From ZLKRG08 sp046091905 (GTDB taxonomy: Bacteria > Actinomycetota > Actinomycetes > Nanopelagicales > Nanopelagicaceae), in assembly GCA_046091905.1 (NCBI GenBank), contig JBJTCN010000064.1, positions 1 through 54,700 of the forward strand: 54,700 nucleotides of DNA, given 5' to 3'. The translations under genes and the position numbers were made by a program. The notes beneath the pieces are model-generated. The model had not been told where the DNA came from and ran no database searches. It was given only the letters and a program-made list of their open reading frames with translations. This document shows, one piece after another, positions 7,957 to 16,716 of this stretch (positions are counted from its first letter, which is position 1; each line of letters starts with the position of its first letter).

Positions 7957-9910
7957 CCACTAGGGCATCGCTGGTACGCCAAAGTGGCGGGATGGAATTC
8001 AGCAAAGCATTGCCGTAGCGTTTATTAACGATTCTGGAATCCAAAATTGCAACCACTCCTCTATCATCAACACTTCTAATTAATCGACCAGTGCCCTGTG
8101 CAAGTAAAAGCGCAGCACGTGGCAATGAGATAGACATAAAACCACTGCCACCTGCGGCATCAACTTCGGCGCTTCGAGCTGACATCACTGGATCATCGGG
8201 TCTTGGAAATGGAATTCGGTCAATTGCCACCAAGGTGCAAGATGCGCCTGGCACATCAACACCTTGCCAGAGGGTCATCGTGCCAAGTAATACTGAAGTT
8301 TCATCACTTGCAAACTTCTCAACTAATGGCGCAACTGTATCACCGCGTTTTTGAGTGATTATTCGAATTGGTCGCTCTGCTAAAACTTTTCTTAAGTGAG
8401 CATCCGCTGCCTCGACTGCGCGCCAAGAGCTAAATAGCGCCAAAGTCCGCCCACCCGCGGCATCAATAAGTTCTCCTAAATGTTCCAGCACCTCTGGTGC
8501 GATTCCATCGCGACCTGGTTCCGGTAAATTTTTTGGCAGGTAGAGCATTCCTTGTTGTGCAAAATCAAATGGCGAACCAACATCCAGCATCTGTACATTT
8601 GCTGGATCAATCATCCCCTCTTCTGGCTCTTCATCTTGATCACTGCTAACTAAAAATCCAATCTGTTTAGCCATCGCATCAAAACCGCTGCCAACTTTTA
8701 AAGTAGCGCTAGTTGCAATTACCGGGGTTTGGCGGAGCAGGTTCTGGCGCAAAACATCAGAGACTGAAAGGGGCGCCAAATATATGGTTTTAAAGGTTGG
8801 TTCATACCAAAGTACTTGACCGCCCTTACCTCTAAGTAGTTTTTGCGCGGTTACATTTACTTCGTTTACTGCGCCTTTAACGCGTGCACGCTCTGCCAAT
8901 TCGGTGGTATCTATAATGTCATCATCTGCCTGCAAATATTTATAAACAGCATCTGCGCTCTCTCTAACTCTGCGCACGGCCGTTTCTAATTCCGCAGGTA
9001 GCGCATCTAGCTTTCGGCTGAGTTCTAAATCGCCGCGCATAAATTCAGCATAGGCGTCAATGGCATCAGCAAAATCATCAGCAGCGTGCGTAAAAGAATC
9101 CACCAACTTATTTGGAATGGCTTTATATTTTCGAGCCATCGCTGCGGCTCTAGCTACTCGTGGTGCCGTAAGTTCTTCGGTAACTGCTTGCGTGGTGCGA
9201 TCCATAAATTCATGTGCTTCATCAAGAATTACTACATCTCGCTCAGGCAAAATTGGATGCGATTCCACAACTTCTAGCGCTAGCAATGTATGGTTAGAAA
9301 CCACGATATCGGAATTAATAGCCTTCGCCTTGGCATTTGCCGCAAAGCATTTTGCGCCATAATTACAGACATCGGCCCCTACGCATTCACGACCACTTAC
9401 CGAACTTGCCGCCCAAACTCTGCGATCCACATCAGGTGCTTCATCGCGATCTCCAGTTACTCCAGGAGTCTCTGCCCAACTACGAAGTCGCTGCGCATCT
9501 TTACCAAGTGATGAAATCTCTAAAACTAATTCGCCATCTGGATCTGGTTCTTCGGAATTTAACTTCTGCAAACAGACATAATTACCAACGCCTTTATAGA
9601 TGCCATAGGTAATTTCTCGGCCCAACTCTTTTTCAAGCGCCGGCACGATCTTTGGTAAGTCTCGTTCTACCAATTGGCGTTGCAGGGCCAAGGTCGCAGT
9701 TGCAATCAAGGTCTTCTTGCCACTTACGATTGCCGGCACCAGGTAGGCCAACGATTTACCCGTACCGGTGCCTGCCTGGACCATTAAATGGTGCTGATCG
9801 ATAAGCGCATTAGCCACCGCTTCGGCCATTTCAATTTGGCCAGTTCTCGGCTTGCCATCGATAGCGGCTACCGCCACTGCTAGCGCCTTTTGAACTTCAG
9901 CCAAATTCAT
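7913..9910 (-). CDS. dinG: DinG/YoaA-type ATP-dependent DNA helicase (superfamily 2, XPD-like)
   Basis: This 665-residue 5'-3' helicase is probably involved in repair or R-loop/structured-DNA removal. Motifs in order: Q-like GKPRTGQIEMAEAV, Walker A VQAGTGTGKSLAYL (about 42-52), four cysteines suited to an Fe-S cluster (one in NYVCLQK, three in ECVGADVCNYGAKC), DEAH in VVILDEAHEF, motif III ATSATL, and C-terminal SSWRAVEAAD, MTLWQGVDVPG and QGTGRLIRSVDDRGV. Family membership is secure; whether it does the job of E. coli DinG or YoaA is not. ATG 9910 has no ribosome binding site but TAGGAT 6 bases upstream. It overlaps the Nudix gene tail-to-tail. Confidence 0.92.
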   Translation of the reverse strand: MNLAEVQKALAVAVAAIDGKPRTGQIEMAEAVANALIDQHHLMVQAGTGTGKSLAYLVPAIVSGKKTLIATATLALQRQLVERDLPKIVPALEKELGREITYGIYKGVGNYVCLQKLNSEEPDPDGELVLEISSLGKDAQRLRSWAETPGVTGDRDEAPDVDRRVWAASSVSGRECVGADVCNYGAKCFAANAKAKAINSDIVVSNHTLLALEVVESHPILPERDVVILDEAHEFMDRTTQAVTEELTAPRVARAAAMARKYKAIPNKLVDSFTHAADDFADAIDAYAEFMRGDLELSRKLDALPAELETAVRRVRESADAVYKYLQADDDIIDTTELAERARVKGAVNEVNVTAQKLLRGKGGQVLWYEPTFKTIYLAPLSVSDVLRQNLLRQTPVIATSATLKVGSGFDAMAKQIGFLVSSDQDEEPEEGMIDPANVQMLDVGSPFDFAQQGMLYLPKNLPEPGRDGIAPEVLEHLGELIDAAGGRTLALFSSWRAVEAADAHLRKVLAERPIRIITQKRGDTVAPLVEKFASDETSVLLGTMTLWQGVDVPGASCTLVAIDRIPFPRPDDPVMSARSAEVDAAGGSGFMSISLPRAALLLAQGTGRLIRSVDDRGVVAILDSRIVNKRYGNALLNSIPPLWRTSDALVVRDSLKRLAEKLDS

Positions 9911-9916
9911 AGCTAA

Positions 9917-9922
9917 ATCCTA
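9917..9922 (-). promoter_or_regulatory. Leaderless-type -10 box of dinG-like gene
   Basis: TAGGAT is placed 6 bases before ATG 9910. The neighbouring palindrome at 9935-9954 would sit in the -20 to -40 zone of this promoter. Confidence 0.5.
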
Positions 9923-9934
9923 GCGATTTTGGGA

Positions 9935-9954
9935 ATAGTTGAAATTTCAACTAT
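9935..9954. promoter_or_regulatory. Perfect 20-bp palindrome, probable repressor operator
   Basis: ATAGTTGAAATTTCAACTAT reads identically on both strands. It lies between the divergent dinG-like gene and the broken dioxygenase gene, 18 bases before the latter's start. Dyad operators of this size are typical of MarR-like dimeric regulators. No such regulator is encoded in the window. Confidence 0.55.
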
Positions 9955-9972
9955 GTTGTAAAATCTGTAACT

Positions 9973-10228
9973 ATGAATCAATCGCCCGCACTTTATATCG
10001 GACATGGTGCACCAATGCTGCTTGATGATCCACTTTGGAGCTCCCAATTACGAGAAGTCGCGGATTAGATCATGGCGCTTGGGTACCACTTAAAGTTGTG
10101 TATCCTGATGATGATATTCCAGTATTACAGATGTCGATGCCGCTGCAAGTAATCCAGAAGTGGCACCGGATACTTTGATTGATGGCTACTTTATGGGCTT
10201 GGCTAAACGTTCGATTTTAGTTGCCTAA
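9973..10228 (+). pseudogene. Remnant of a YgiD-type 4,5-DOPA dioxygenase (class III extradiol) gene
   Basis: The first frame reads MNQSPALYIGHGAPMLLDDPLW before a stop at 10063-10065. This matches the N terminus of the family, where GHG(S/A)PM carries a metal-binding His. A shifted frame then gives LDHGAWVPLKVVYPD, matching the family's DHGxWxxLxxxYPDADIP block. A third piece, ending DGYFMGLAKRSILVA and a stop, resembles the C terminus. About 255 bases remain of a gene expected to be near 780, so at least two internal deletions with frameshifts have occurred. The preceding palindrome is intact. The product cannot be functional. Assignment relies on remembered family sequences. Confidence 0.78.
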
Positions 10229-11221
10229 TTAATTTTCCAAAACACTGCATTTGCGCTGTTTTTCAGCGATAGCCGCTGCTTTAGCGCTTCCTTTAAGGAA
10301 AGTAACCGCGCCATTTAAAGGGTTTATTTTCGCTGGTTTAAATTGATATTTAACTACCTCACCAGTTGGCGCCAGTGTTAATAAACCAACTCCGCTCTTC
10401 TGCCCTTCCGGATTTTGGCTATAGAAAACGAAGTTACCCAATGAGTAATCGACTAATTTTCCACCAGTTAAGACCGATGGTTGTTGACGATGCGGATGGC
10501 TACCGATGATGGCTGTTGCCCCCCATTGCAGCCATTGATTTGCAAGCTCGATATCGCTCCTTTGTGGGCAGAGCTTCTCTTCTAGCCCCCAATGAACATA
10601 GAGAATCACTGACTTGGCTTGGCGCGCCGCAGCTTTAATGGCTAGTTCGATTACTTGTTGATCCCAACCATCAGTGGTGCCTGCCAACTCTGCACTTGCC
10701 ACTGTACCTGGCCCACCATTTACCTTTGCAATTCCTAGAAATGCAATTTTGGTACCGCGCACATTTACCACTTTCGCAGTCCAAGCTTCGCGTCCGCTAT
10801 TTCCAGCACCAATAGCTTGTAGTTGGCGATCTGTTAAATTCTTAATTGTTTCGGTGACACCTTCGCGCAAATAATCACCAGCATGATTATTTCCAATATT
10901 TACGATATCCACGCCATCAGTTTTTAACCAATCCAAAAGATAAGGATTACTATTAAACACATATTGCTTATCTTGGTGTTCGGTAAGCGTGGTGACTGCG
11001 CTCTCTAAATTAACTACAGAGATATCGGCGTTAGTTAGCGTGCTCTTCACATTTTTAAAGGGATCACCACCTGAATTTAAGTAACGTGAAATTTGCTCAA
11101 CTCCATGGGTATCACCAGCAAATGCGATGGTGATGTTCTTTACGGGTTCCGGTTTTGCGGGTTGCTTGGCGCATGCAGTCAGCGAAATCAAGATTGCCAA
11201 TGCGAACGCTAACTTTCTCAC
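10229..11221 (-). CDS. CapA/PgsA-like lipoprotein (poly-gamma-glutamate synthesis family, metallophosphatase fold)
   Basis: This 330-residue exported lipoprotein has the signal sequence MRKLAFALAILISL and lipobox LTAC. The fold has calcineurin-like metal-binding motifs in order: FAGDTHG (about 35), VVNLESAVT (about 70), NIGNNHAGDY (about 110), LYVHWGLEE (about 208), GSHPHRQQP (about 240) and YSLGNFVFY (about 260). CapA proteins help make or export polyglutamate capsule, but many homologues stand alone and have no known substrate; no capBC neighbours are present here. GTG at 11221 has TAGAAT 6 bases upstream and no Shine-Dalgarno sequence. It ends directly against the dioxygenase remnant. Confidence 0.85.
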   Translation of the reverse strand: MRKLAFALAILISLTACAKQPAKPEPVKNITIAFAGDTHGVEQISRYLNSGGDPFKNVKSTLTNADISVVNLESAVTTLTEHQDKQYVFNSNPYLLDWLKTDGVDIVNIGNNHAGDYLREGVTETIKNLTDRQLQAIGAGNSGREAWTAKVVNVRGTKIAFLGIAKVNGGPGTVASAELAGTTDGWDQQVIELAIKAAARQAKSVILYVHWGLEEKLCPQRSDIELANQWLQWGATAIIGSHPHRQQPSVLTGGKLVDYSLGNFVFYSQNPEGQKSGVGLLTLAPTGEVVKYQFKPAKINPLNGAVTFLKGSAKAAAIAEKQRKCSVLEN

Positions 11222-11227
11222 TCGTTT

Positions 11228-11233
11228 ATTCTA
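11228..11233 (-). promoter_or_regulatory. Leaderless-type -10 box of capA-like gene
   Basis: TAGAAT is located 6 bases before the GTG start at 11221. It directly follows the T run of the upstream hairpin, so the nrdJ terminator and this promoter are back to back. Confidence 0.55.
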
Positions 11234-11239
11234 GACAAG

Positions 11240-11331
11240 AAAAAAGGCTTGTCCGAACTTGTAGAATCAGATTTAGTGCTTGGTTCCTTATTAAGGAATG
11301 CTTATCTGGATTAGTCCGAACAAGCTTTTTT
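11240..11331 (-). terminator. Long imperfect hairpin terminator after nrdJ
   Basis: A 92-base inverted repeat folds almost end to end. Outer arms AAAAAG-GCTTGT/ACAAGC-TTTTTT continue through wobble-paired TCGGAC/GTTCGG and AGAT/ATCT to the innermost TTCCTT/AAGGAA. On the minus strand it ends in a T run, fitting termination of nrdJ. It resembles the structure after metX in size and design. Confidence 0.7.
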
Positions 11332-11346
11332 CGTTTAATCTACTTA

Positions 11347-14217
11347 TCAGCTGCAGCCAGAGGTGGATCCGCAACCTTCGCAGACGTAGCAAGCGCCTGA
11401 TTGACGCATCTTTACGCCGCAAGTCATGCATAGCGGTGCATCTGATTTGATGCCTGAAATCTTCTCAAGTAGTTCGGTTGATGAACCGATTGCAGCAGCA
11501 GGAGCCGCTTCAATCTTTACCTCAACTGGTTTTGCAACTGGTGCTACCGGTGCGTTTTCGACCTGAACTGATTGTGCAATAGTTTCATTAATTGCATCCA
11601 CATCAGGTGTGTATTCACCGGTTTCTAATGCGCGAGCGCGCTCTGTTGCGGTGTATAGACCCATCGCAGCGCGATCTTCAAATGGTAGGTAATCAAGTGC
11701 TAGACGACGGAAGATGTAATCAAGCATTGATTGCGCCATACGTACATCTGAATCATCTGTCATGCCAGCTGGTTCGAAGCGAAGATTCATAAACTTAGAA
11801 ACGAAAGTCTCTAGTGGCACTCCGTACTGCAGACCAATTGATACTGCGATTGAGAATGCATCCATTACGCCGGCAAGAGTTGAACCTTGCTTGCCAAGCT
11901 TTAGGAATACTTCACCGAGAGAGCCATCGTTATATGCACCTGCAGTCATGTAGCCCTCTGCGCCACCAACATTAAATGAAGTGGTGCGTGAAGGACGTGA
12001 CTTTGGAAGGCGCTTACGAACTGGAGCTGCGGTTGCTTCTGCAACTACGGCGGTCTCTTTCTTCTCAGCCTTAGCATCAGATAGCGGCTGACCAACTTTG
12101 CAATTATCGCGATAAATCGCGATTGCCTTTAGGCCAAGCTTCCAACCCTGGAAGTAGACATCTTCTACCTCTTGGATGGTTGCATCTTCTGGAAGGTTAA
12201 CGGTCTTTGAGATCGCGCCAGATAGGAATGGTTGGCACGCAGCCATCATTCGTACGTGGCCCATTGGAGCGATTGAACGCTTACCAAGTGCGCAATCAAA
12301 GATGTCATAGTGCTCTGGCTTCAATCCAGGAGCATCGATTACGTGGCCATTTGCTGCGATGTATTCAACAATTGCTTCAATGGTTTCCTCGTTGTAACCG
12401 AGCTTACGTAGTGCCTGTGGGACCGTCTGATTAACAATCTGAAGTGAACCGCCGCCAACTAGCTTCTTGAACTTAACTAGTGAGAAATCAGGTTCGATAC
12501 CGGTGGTGTCGCAATCCATCATCAGACCAATGGTTCCGGTTGGAGCAAGAACAGAGATCTGCGCATTGCGCCAGCCATTCTTATCTCCGATTGCCAAGCA
12601 ATCATCCCAAGCCTTATTTGCTACTGCCCAAACATCTGCATCCATAGTGGCAAAGCTCTTTGCCGCTGAAGATGCTGATGCATGCTTGCGCATTACGCGA
12701 GCATGTGGCTGCGCATTACGTGCAAAGCCATCGTATGCACCAACAATGCCTGCAAGTTCTGCAGAGCACTTGTAAGTAATACCTGACATTAAAGATGTGA
12801 TTGCACCAGCTAGCGCGCGACCGCCATCTGAATCATAAGCAAGACCAGATGCCATAAGTAGCGCACCAAGGTTTGCATAACCAATTCCAAGTTGGCGATA
12901 ACGCTTTGTGGTATCTCCGATTGCTTCTGTTGGGAAATCAGCGAAGCAGATTGAGATATCCATTGCGGTAATAATCATCTCTGCTGCTTTTGCAAAGGTA
13001 CGTGAATCAAATGAACCATCTTGCTTTAAAAACTTCATTAAGTTAAGTGAAGCTAAGTTGCATGATGAGTTATCTAGTGACATGTATTCAGAGCAAGGGT
13101 TTGATGCATTGATGCGACCAGTCTCTGGATTGGTATGCCAATCATTGATTGTGGTGTCGTATTGAATTCCTGGATCTGCACAACCCCACGCAGCTTCAGC
13201 GATTTTGCGGAATAGCGCGCGTGCATCTACCTCTTCGACAACTTCTCCGGTTGCGCGAGCGGTTAGTCCAAACTTCTGGCCCTTTTCGACTGCGTTCATA
13301 AATTCATCAGATACGCGAACTGAGTTATTTGCATTCTGATACTGAACCGAGATGATGTCCTTGCCACCAAGATCCATATCAAAACCAGCATCGCGAAGTG
13401 CGCGAATCTTGTCCTCTTCGCGGACCTTGGTTTCGATGAACTCTTCGATATCTGGATGATCAACATCTAGAACTACCATCTTCGCTGCACGACGGGTAGC
13501 ACCGCCTGATTTGATGGTTCCGGCAGAGGCATCAGCACCGCGCATAAATGAGACTGGGCCAGATGCAGTTCCGCCTGATTTTAAAAGTTCTTTTGAAGAG
13601 CGAATGCGTGAAAGGTTTAGACCAGCACCAGATCCACCTTTGAAAATCATTCCCTCTTCGCGATACCAGTTAAGGATTGAATCCATGGTGTCATCTACAG
13701 ACAAGATAAAGCATGCGCTTACCTGCTGTGGTTGGTTGGTACCAACGTTGAACCAAACTGGTGAGTTAAAACTAAAGATTTGATGTAACAACATATGTGT
13801 TAATTCGTGTTCGAAAATTTGCGCATCTTGATCTGTTGCGAAATATCCATATTCCTTACCAGTTTTTGTATAGGTAAGAACTACGCGATCGATTACTTGG
13901 CGTAGAGACCATTCGCGATCTTCACGGCCAAGTGCCCCACGGAAATATTTGGTGGTAACAATTGTCGATGCATTGATTGACCAGAAGTCAGGAAATTCAA
14001 CCCCACGTTGTTCGAAAACAGTTTCACCGGTTTTCCAGTTCTGCTGAACCACATCGCGACGTTCCCATGTAACTTCGTCGTATGGATGTACACCTTCATT
14101 GGTATATAGGCGTTCAATTGTTAAGCCTTTACCCTTCTTGGTGTTATGTGAGAAAACATCTTTGACAGATGATTTATCAACTGATTTATTAGGTCGATTG
14201 ATGACCGTGTCAGACAT
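11347..14217 (-). CDS. nrdJ: Vitamin B12-dependent (class II) ribonucleoside-diphosphate reductase
   Basis: This 956-residue enzyme reduces ribonucleotides to deoxyribonucleotides using adenosylcobalamin. Features in order: N-terminal segment with VTWERRDVV; SPVWFNVG and ACFILSVDDTMDSILNW (first active-site Cys); GGSGAGLNLSRIRS; NASNPCSEYMSLDNSSCNLASLNLMKF, with the radical Cys and Glu of the finger loop; ISVLAPTGTIGLMMDCDTTGIEP; and a C-terminal TSCPB-like domain. The end is a Cys-rich zinc-ribbon tail, CMTCGVKM then CYVCEGCG, typical of NrdJ. No class I or III reductase is seen nearby. A GAAAGAG-type ribosome binding site precedes ATG 14217. It lies 24 bases after nrdR, so the two are probably co-transcribed. 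Confidence 0.96.
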   Translation of the reverse strand: MSDTVINRPNKSVDKSSVKDVFSHNTKKGKGLTIERLYTNEGVHPYDEVTWERRDVVQQNWKTGETVFEQRGVEFPDFWSINASTIVTTKYFRGALGREDREWSLRQVIDRVVLTYTKTGKEYGYFATDQDAQIFEHELTHMLLHQIFSFNSPVWFNVGTNQPQQVSACFILSVDDTMDSILNWYREEGMIFKGGSGAGLNLSRIRSSKELLKSGGTASGPVSFMRGADASAGTIKSGGATRRAAKMVVLDVDHPDIEEFIETKVREEDKIRALRDAGFDMDLGGKDIISVQYQNANNSVRVSDEFMNAVEKGQKFGLTARATGEVVEEVDARALFRKIAEAAWGCADPGIQYDTTINDWHTNPETGRINASNPCSEYMSLDNSSCNLASLNLMKFLKQDGSFDSRTFAKAAEMIITAMDISICFADFPTEAIGDTTKRYRQLGIGYANLGALLMASGLAYDSDGGRALAGAITSLMSGITYKCSAELAGIVGAYDGFARNAQPHARVMRKHASASSAAKSFATMDADVWAVANKAWDDCLAIGDKNGWRNAQISVLAPTGTIGLMMDCDTTGIEPDFSLVKFKKLVGGGSLQIVNQTVPQALRKLGYNEETIEAIVEYIAANGHVIDAPGLKPEHYDIFDCALGKRSIAPMGHVRMMAACQPFLSGAISKTVNLPEDATIQEVEDVYFQGWKLGLKAIAIYRDNCKVGQPLSDAKAEKKETAVVAEATAAPVRKRLPKSRPSRTTSFNVGGAEGYMTAGAYNDGSLGEVFLKLGKQGSTLAGVMDAFSIAVSIGLQYGVPLETFVSKFMNLRFEPAGMTDDSDVRMAQSMLDYIFRRLALDYLPFEDRAAMGLYTATERARALETGEYTPDVDAINETIAQSVQVENAPVAPVAKPVEVKIEAAPAAAIGSSTELLEKISGIKSDAPLCMTCGVKMRQSGACYVCEGCGSTSGCS

Positions 14218-14241
14218 GGGTGCTCTTTCTCTAGTTATCTT

Positions 14242-14745
14242 TTAACCGCGTGGGGATACGGTTTTGATTTCCGAATTTTTTTCTGGTGTTACAACTGCTG
14301 TTGGGAATTCTCGAAGTAGCGATATCTCGCCTTCGAAGTCAGCAAGAGAGGTAAAGTTACGATATACAGAGGCAAATCGCAGGTAAGCCACGGCATCTAA
14401 CTCTTTTAGTGGCGCAAGTATCGCCAAACCAACTTCATGCGCATCGATATCAGCCTGTCCTGATTTACGTAACGTCTCTTCAACGCTTGCAGCTAACCGT
14501 GCTAGATCATCTTCAGAGACCGGGCGGCCTTGGCAGGCTTTGCGGACGCCGTTAATAACCTTGGCGCGGCTAAAGGGTTCAGAGATGCCAGATCGCTTGA
14601 TGATGTTGAGGATAGTTATCTCTTGGGTCGAGAAGCGTTGGCCACACTCTGGGCATTCGCGTCTGCGACGGATCTGAAGGCCTTCTTCAACCACGCGAGA
14701 GTCGACCACTCTTGAATCATCATGCTTACAGAATGGGCAATTCAT
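14242..14745 (-). CDS. nrdR: Transcriptional repressor NrdR
   Basis: This 167-residue regulator senses ATP/dATP and represses ribonucleotide reductase genes. It has the N-terminal zinc ribbon (CPFCKHDDSRVVDSR, then CPECGQRFSTQE) and an ATP-cone domain (KRSGISEPFSRAKVINGVRKAC). The family is usually near 150 residues, and this one has a short C-terminal extension. AGGAG precedes ATG 14745 at good spacing. It is immediately upstream of nrdJ, and two candidate NrdR boxes lie in its own leader, so autoregulation together with nrdJ is likely. Confidence 0.95.
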   Translation of the reverse strand: MNCPFCKHDDSRVVDSRVVEEGLQIRRRRECPECGQRFSTQEITILNIIKRSGISEPFSRAKVINGVRKACQGRPVSEDDLARLAASVEETLRKSGQADIDAHEVGLAILAPLKELDAVAYLRFASVYRNFTSLADFEGEISLLREFPTAVVTPEKNSEIKTVSPRG

Positions 14746-14801
14746 TTGCGGTCTCCTTTCGTGTAGAGAAGCGGTAACTTAGCGTATAAAGCTCCCTGAA
14801 A

Positions 14802-14848
14802 CCACAACTTATGGAAGTTTTCGCGCTTTGAACCACTACATCTTGGGG
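14802..14848. promoter_or_regulatory. Pair of candidate NrdR boxes upstream of nrdR-nrdJ
   Basis: Two related sites, CCACAACTTATGG (14802-14814) and CCACTACATCTTGGGG (14833-14848), have centres about 32 bases apart, near three helical turns. Paired boxes at about three turns are the known binding mode of NrdR. The match to the family consensus is partial. Confidence 0.5.
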
Positions 14849-14947
14849 TAAGTGAGAGAACCATAAAGCATTAGTTGAGGCTTGTAAATGGCTCGTGTGT
14901 GTGCGACACGCGGTCGCTATTTCAAGATTTCAACAGGTGAGATGGAG

Positions 14948-15946
14948 TTAGAGCCGACGCGCGCCGACGAAGGGCTTTGCGCCTAAGCGAATCGCAGTAG
15001 CGATCTCAACGCGCTTTCCTGGTCGGGGCGCATGCACCATCTTGCCCTTACCTATATAAATTCCAACGTGGCTAATTGGGCGACCAAAGAAAACTAAATC
15101 GCCAGGTGCGAGCGCGCTTCTTGGAATGCTCTTTCCGAATCTATATTGCGCAGCGGCAAAGTGCGGCATTGATACGCCCGCCTTTTGAAATGCGCGCATC
15201 GTTAATCCGCTGCAATCCCATTTTGTTGGACCAGCGCCGGCCCAAACATAAATATCACCTAATTGATCAAGCGCATATCGAAGCGCAATCGCACCCTTTG
15301 TTGAACCACCTGCATAAAGCGCTGCTAATCGTTTAGATTCAGCGAGAATCTTGGCCTGTTCGGCATCATCGGCAGCTGCAAGTCTGGCGCGCTCTTCAGC
15401 TTTTAGTGAGGCTAGTAATTTCTCCGCTTTTTTGAGTGAAGCGTTGGCCGCCGCGACCTGCTTTTCCAGCCTAATTTGCGCTGCTTTTAACTGGGCGGCC
15501 CGATCTGAAACTACCAACTGACTTGATTGCAAACCTTGTTTGTAAGTTTGTAATTGGCGAAGTTTGGTTGAATAACGTTGCGCCAATACATCAAGCATCG
15601 CCGCATCTGATAAATACTTGGCCGGATCTCTCGATAGAAGTAGCTCTAGTCCATTTCCGAGCCCACCATTTTTATAATTCTCAACGGCCATTTTGGAGAT
15701 CTCTTTTTTAAGTGAATCGGCTTTGGCATTCGCTGCCACTTCTCCGGCTTTAAGGCCATTTAATTCTCGCTGCAATTTAGATATCTGATATTTGATTCCG
15801 TTGGCTGCTTCATATTTTCCAGCCGCTTCTTCGCGCAATTCATTGACCTGCTTCTGTACTTGCGCGGCAGTTGGCGCAGCCGAAGCTGCCGGTAGCAGTG
15901 TCATTGCTAGCGCTACCGATGCCGTTAGGGAAAAGAGCTTGCGCAT
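14948..15946 (-). CDS. Secreted NlpC/P60 peptidoglycan endopeptidase with coiled-coil N-terminal region
   Basis: This 332-residue cell-wall hydrolase has a Sec signal peptide (MRKLFSLTASVALAMTLLPAASA) and a long coiled-coil segment (about 28-200, heptads of K/A/E/L) of the RipA type. The C-terminal NlpC/P60 domain (about 220-332) has the catalytic Cys in WDCSGLTMRAF, the His in SHVGIYIGKG and the third polar residue in MVHAPRPGKR. It probably cleaves stem peptides during septum splitting or growth, with the coiled coil holding it inactive until a partner binds. It sits between nrdR and lexA, each about 115-200 bases away, so it has its own promoter; none was assigned with confidence. Confidence 0.9.
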   Translation of the reverse strand: MRKLFSLTASVALAMTLLPAASAAPTAAQVQKQVNELREEAAGKYEAANGIKYQISKLQRELNGLKAGEVAANAKADSLKKEISKMAVENYKNGGLGNGLELLLSRDPAKYLSDAAMLDVLAQRYSTKLRQLQTYKQGLQSSQLVVSDRAAQLKAAQIRLEKQVAAANASLKKAEKLLASLKAEERARLAAADDAEQAKILAESKRLAALYAGGSTKGAIALRYALDQLGDIYVWAGAGPTKWDCSGLTMRAFQKAGVSMPHFAAAQYRFGKSIPRSALAPGDLVFFGRPISHVGIYIGKGKMVHAPRPGKRVEIATAIRLGAKPFVGARRL

Positions 15947-16061
15947 AGAGGGGTAAGGCTACCCAGAATTCGGACAAATCTCTAAAAAGCGCTGAAAAAT
16001 AGGCTTAATTCAAGGATTTCTCAACCTTTACCAAGTATCTTATTGAAGAAAGTTGCTGAAA

Positions 16062-16685
16062 TTACCTAACGCTTCTTAGAACCGCAGTTACTTTGCCTAA
16101 AATCTCACAGTTGTCGCCATTAATTGGTTGATAATCAGGGTTTGCTGGCATTAACCAGATATGGCCCTCTTTGCGAGTAAAAGTTTTCACAGTCGCTTCG
16201 CCATCAATCATCGCCGCAACAATTTCGCCCTTTTCACAAGTTTTCTGCGAGCGAATAACTACATAATCGCCATCGCAGATGGCTGCATCAATCATGGAAT
16301 CGCCAACTACTTTGAGCATAAATAGCTCACCACTTCCGACGATTGATTCAGGAAGTGGGAAGGTCTCTTCGATATGTTGTTCAGCCAAGATTGGGCCACC
16401 GGCTGCAATTCGACCAACCAATGGAATTTGTCGAGAGCGATCTGCAATTACATTAGAGTCGCCTTCGACTACTTCGATGGCGCGACCAAGGGCGGCATCT
16501 CGGCGGATAAAGCCCGCCTCTTCGAGCGCTTTTAATTGATACTGGACCGAGGCAGAGCTTGAGAGCCCAGCTGCCTCCCCAATCTCGCGGATGGATGGTG
16601 GGTAGCCGTTGTTCTGGATACCCTCCTGGATCGCGGTGAGGATCTTTACCTGGCGGGCGCTTAAGCCTGATGGATCTTTACTCAT
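16062..16685 (-). CDS. lexA: SOS repressor LexA
   Basis: This 207-residue repressor of the DNA-damage response has an N-terminal winged helix (LSARQVKILTAIQEG, SIREIGEAAGLSSSASVQYQ). The autocleavage site is Ala-Gly in RIAAGGPILA, the catalytic Ser lies in VVGDSMIDAAICDGDYVVI and the Lys in DGEATVKTF. All parts needed for RecA-stimulated self-cleavage are present. The upstream region has two LexA-type boxes shared with the divergent LysM gene. The ATG start is clear because the family N terminus follows it at once. Confidence 0.97.
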   Translation of the reverse strand: MSKDPSGLSARQVKILTAIQEGIQNNGYPPSIREIGEAAGLSSSASVQYQLKALEEAGFIRRDAALGRAIEVVEGDSNVIADRSRQIPLVGRIAAGGPILAEQHIEETFPLPESIVGSGELFMLKVVGDSMIDAAICDGDYVVIRSQKTCEKGEIVAAMIDGEATVKTFTRKEGHIWLMPANPDYQPINGDNCEILGKVTAVLRSVR

Positions 16686-16716
16686 ACCCTAAGGGTGACA
16701 GGTTCTAGGAAAAAAA

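Noticed and set aside
14746..14947. Cobalamin riboswitch expected before the B12-dependent reductase
   Set aside because: No B12-box-like sequence was found, and the region better fits NrdR boxes.
14888..14986. 32-codon plus-strand frame starting MARVCATRGRYF in the nrdR-NlpC gap
   Set aside because: No ribosome binding site or family match; it runs into the 3' end of the NlpC/P60 gene on the other strand.
15947..16061. c-di-AMP (ydaO-type) riboswitch before the NlpC/P60 gene, as known in other Actinobacteria
   Set aside because: The leader is too short, and no conserved blocks were recognised.
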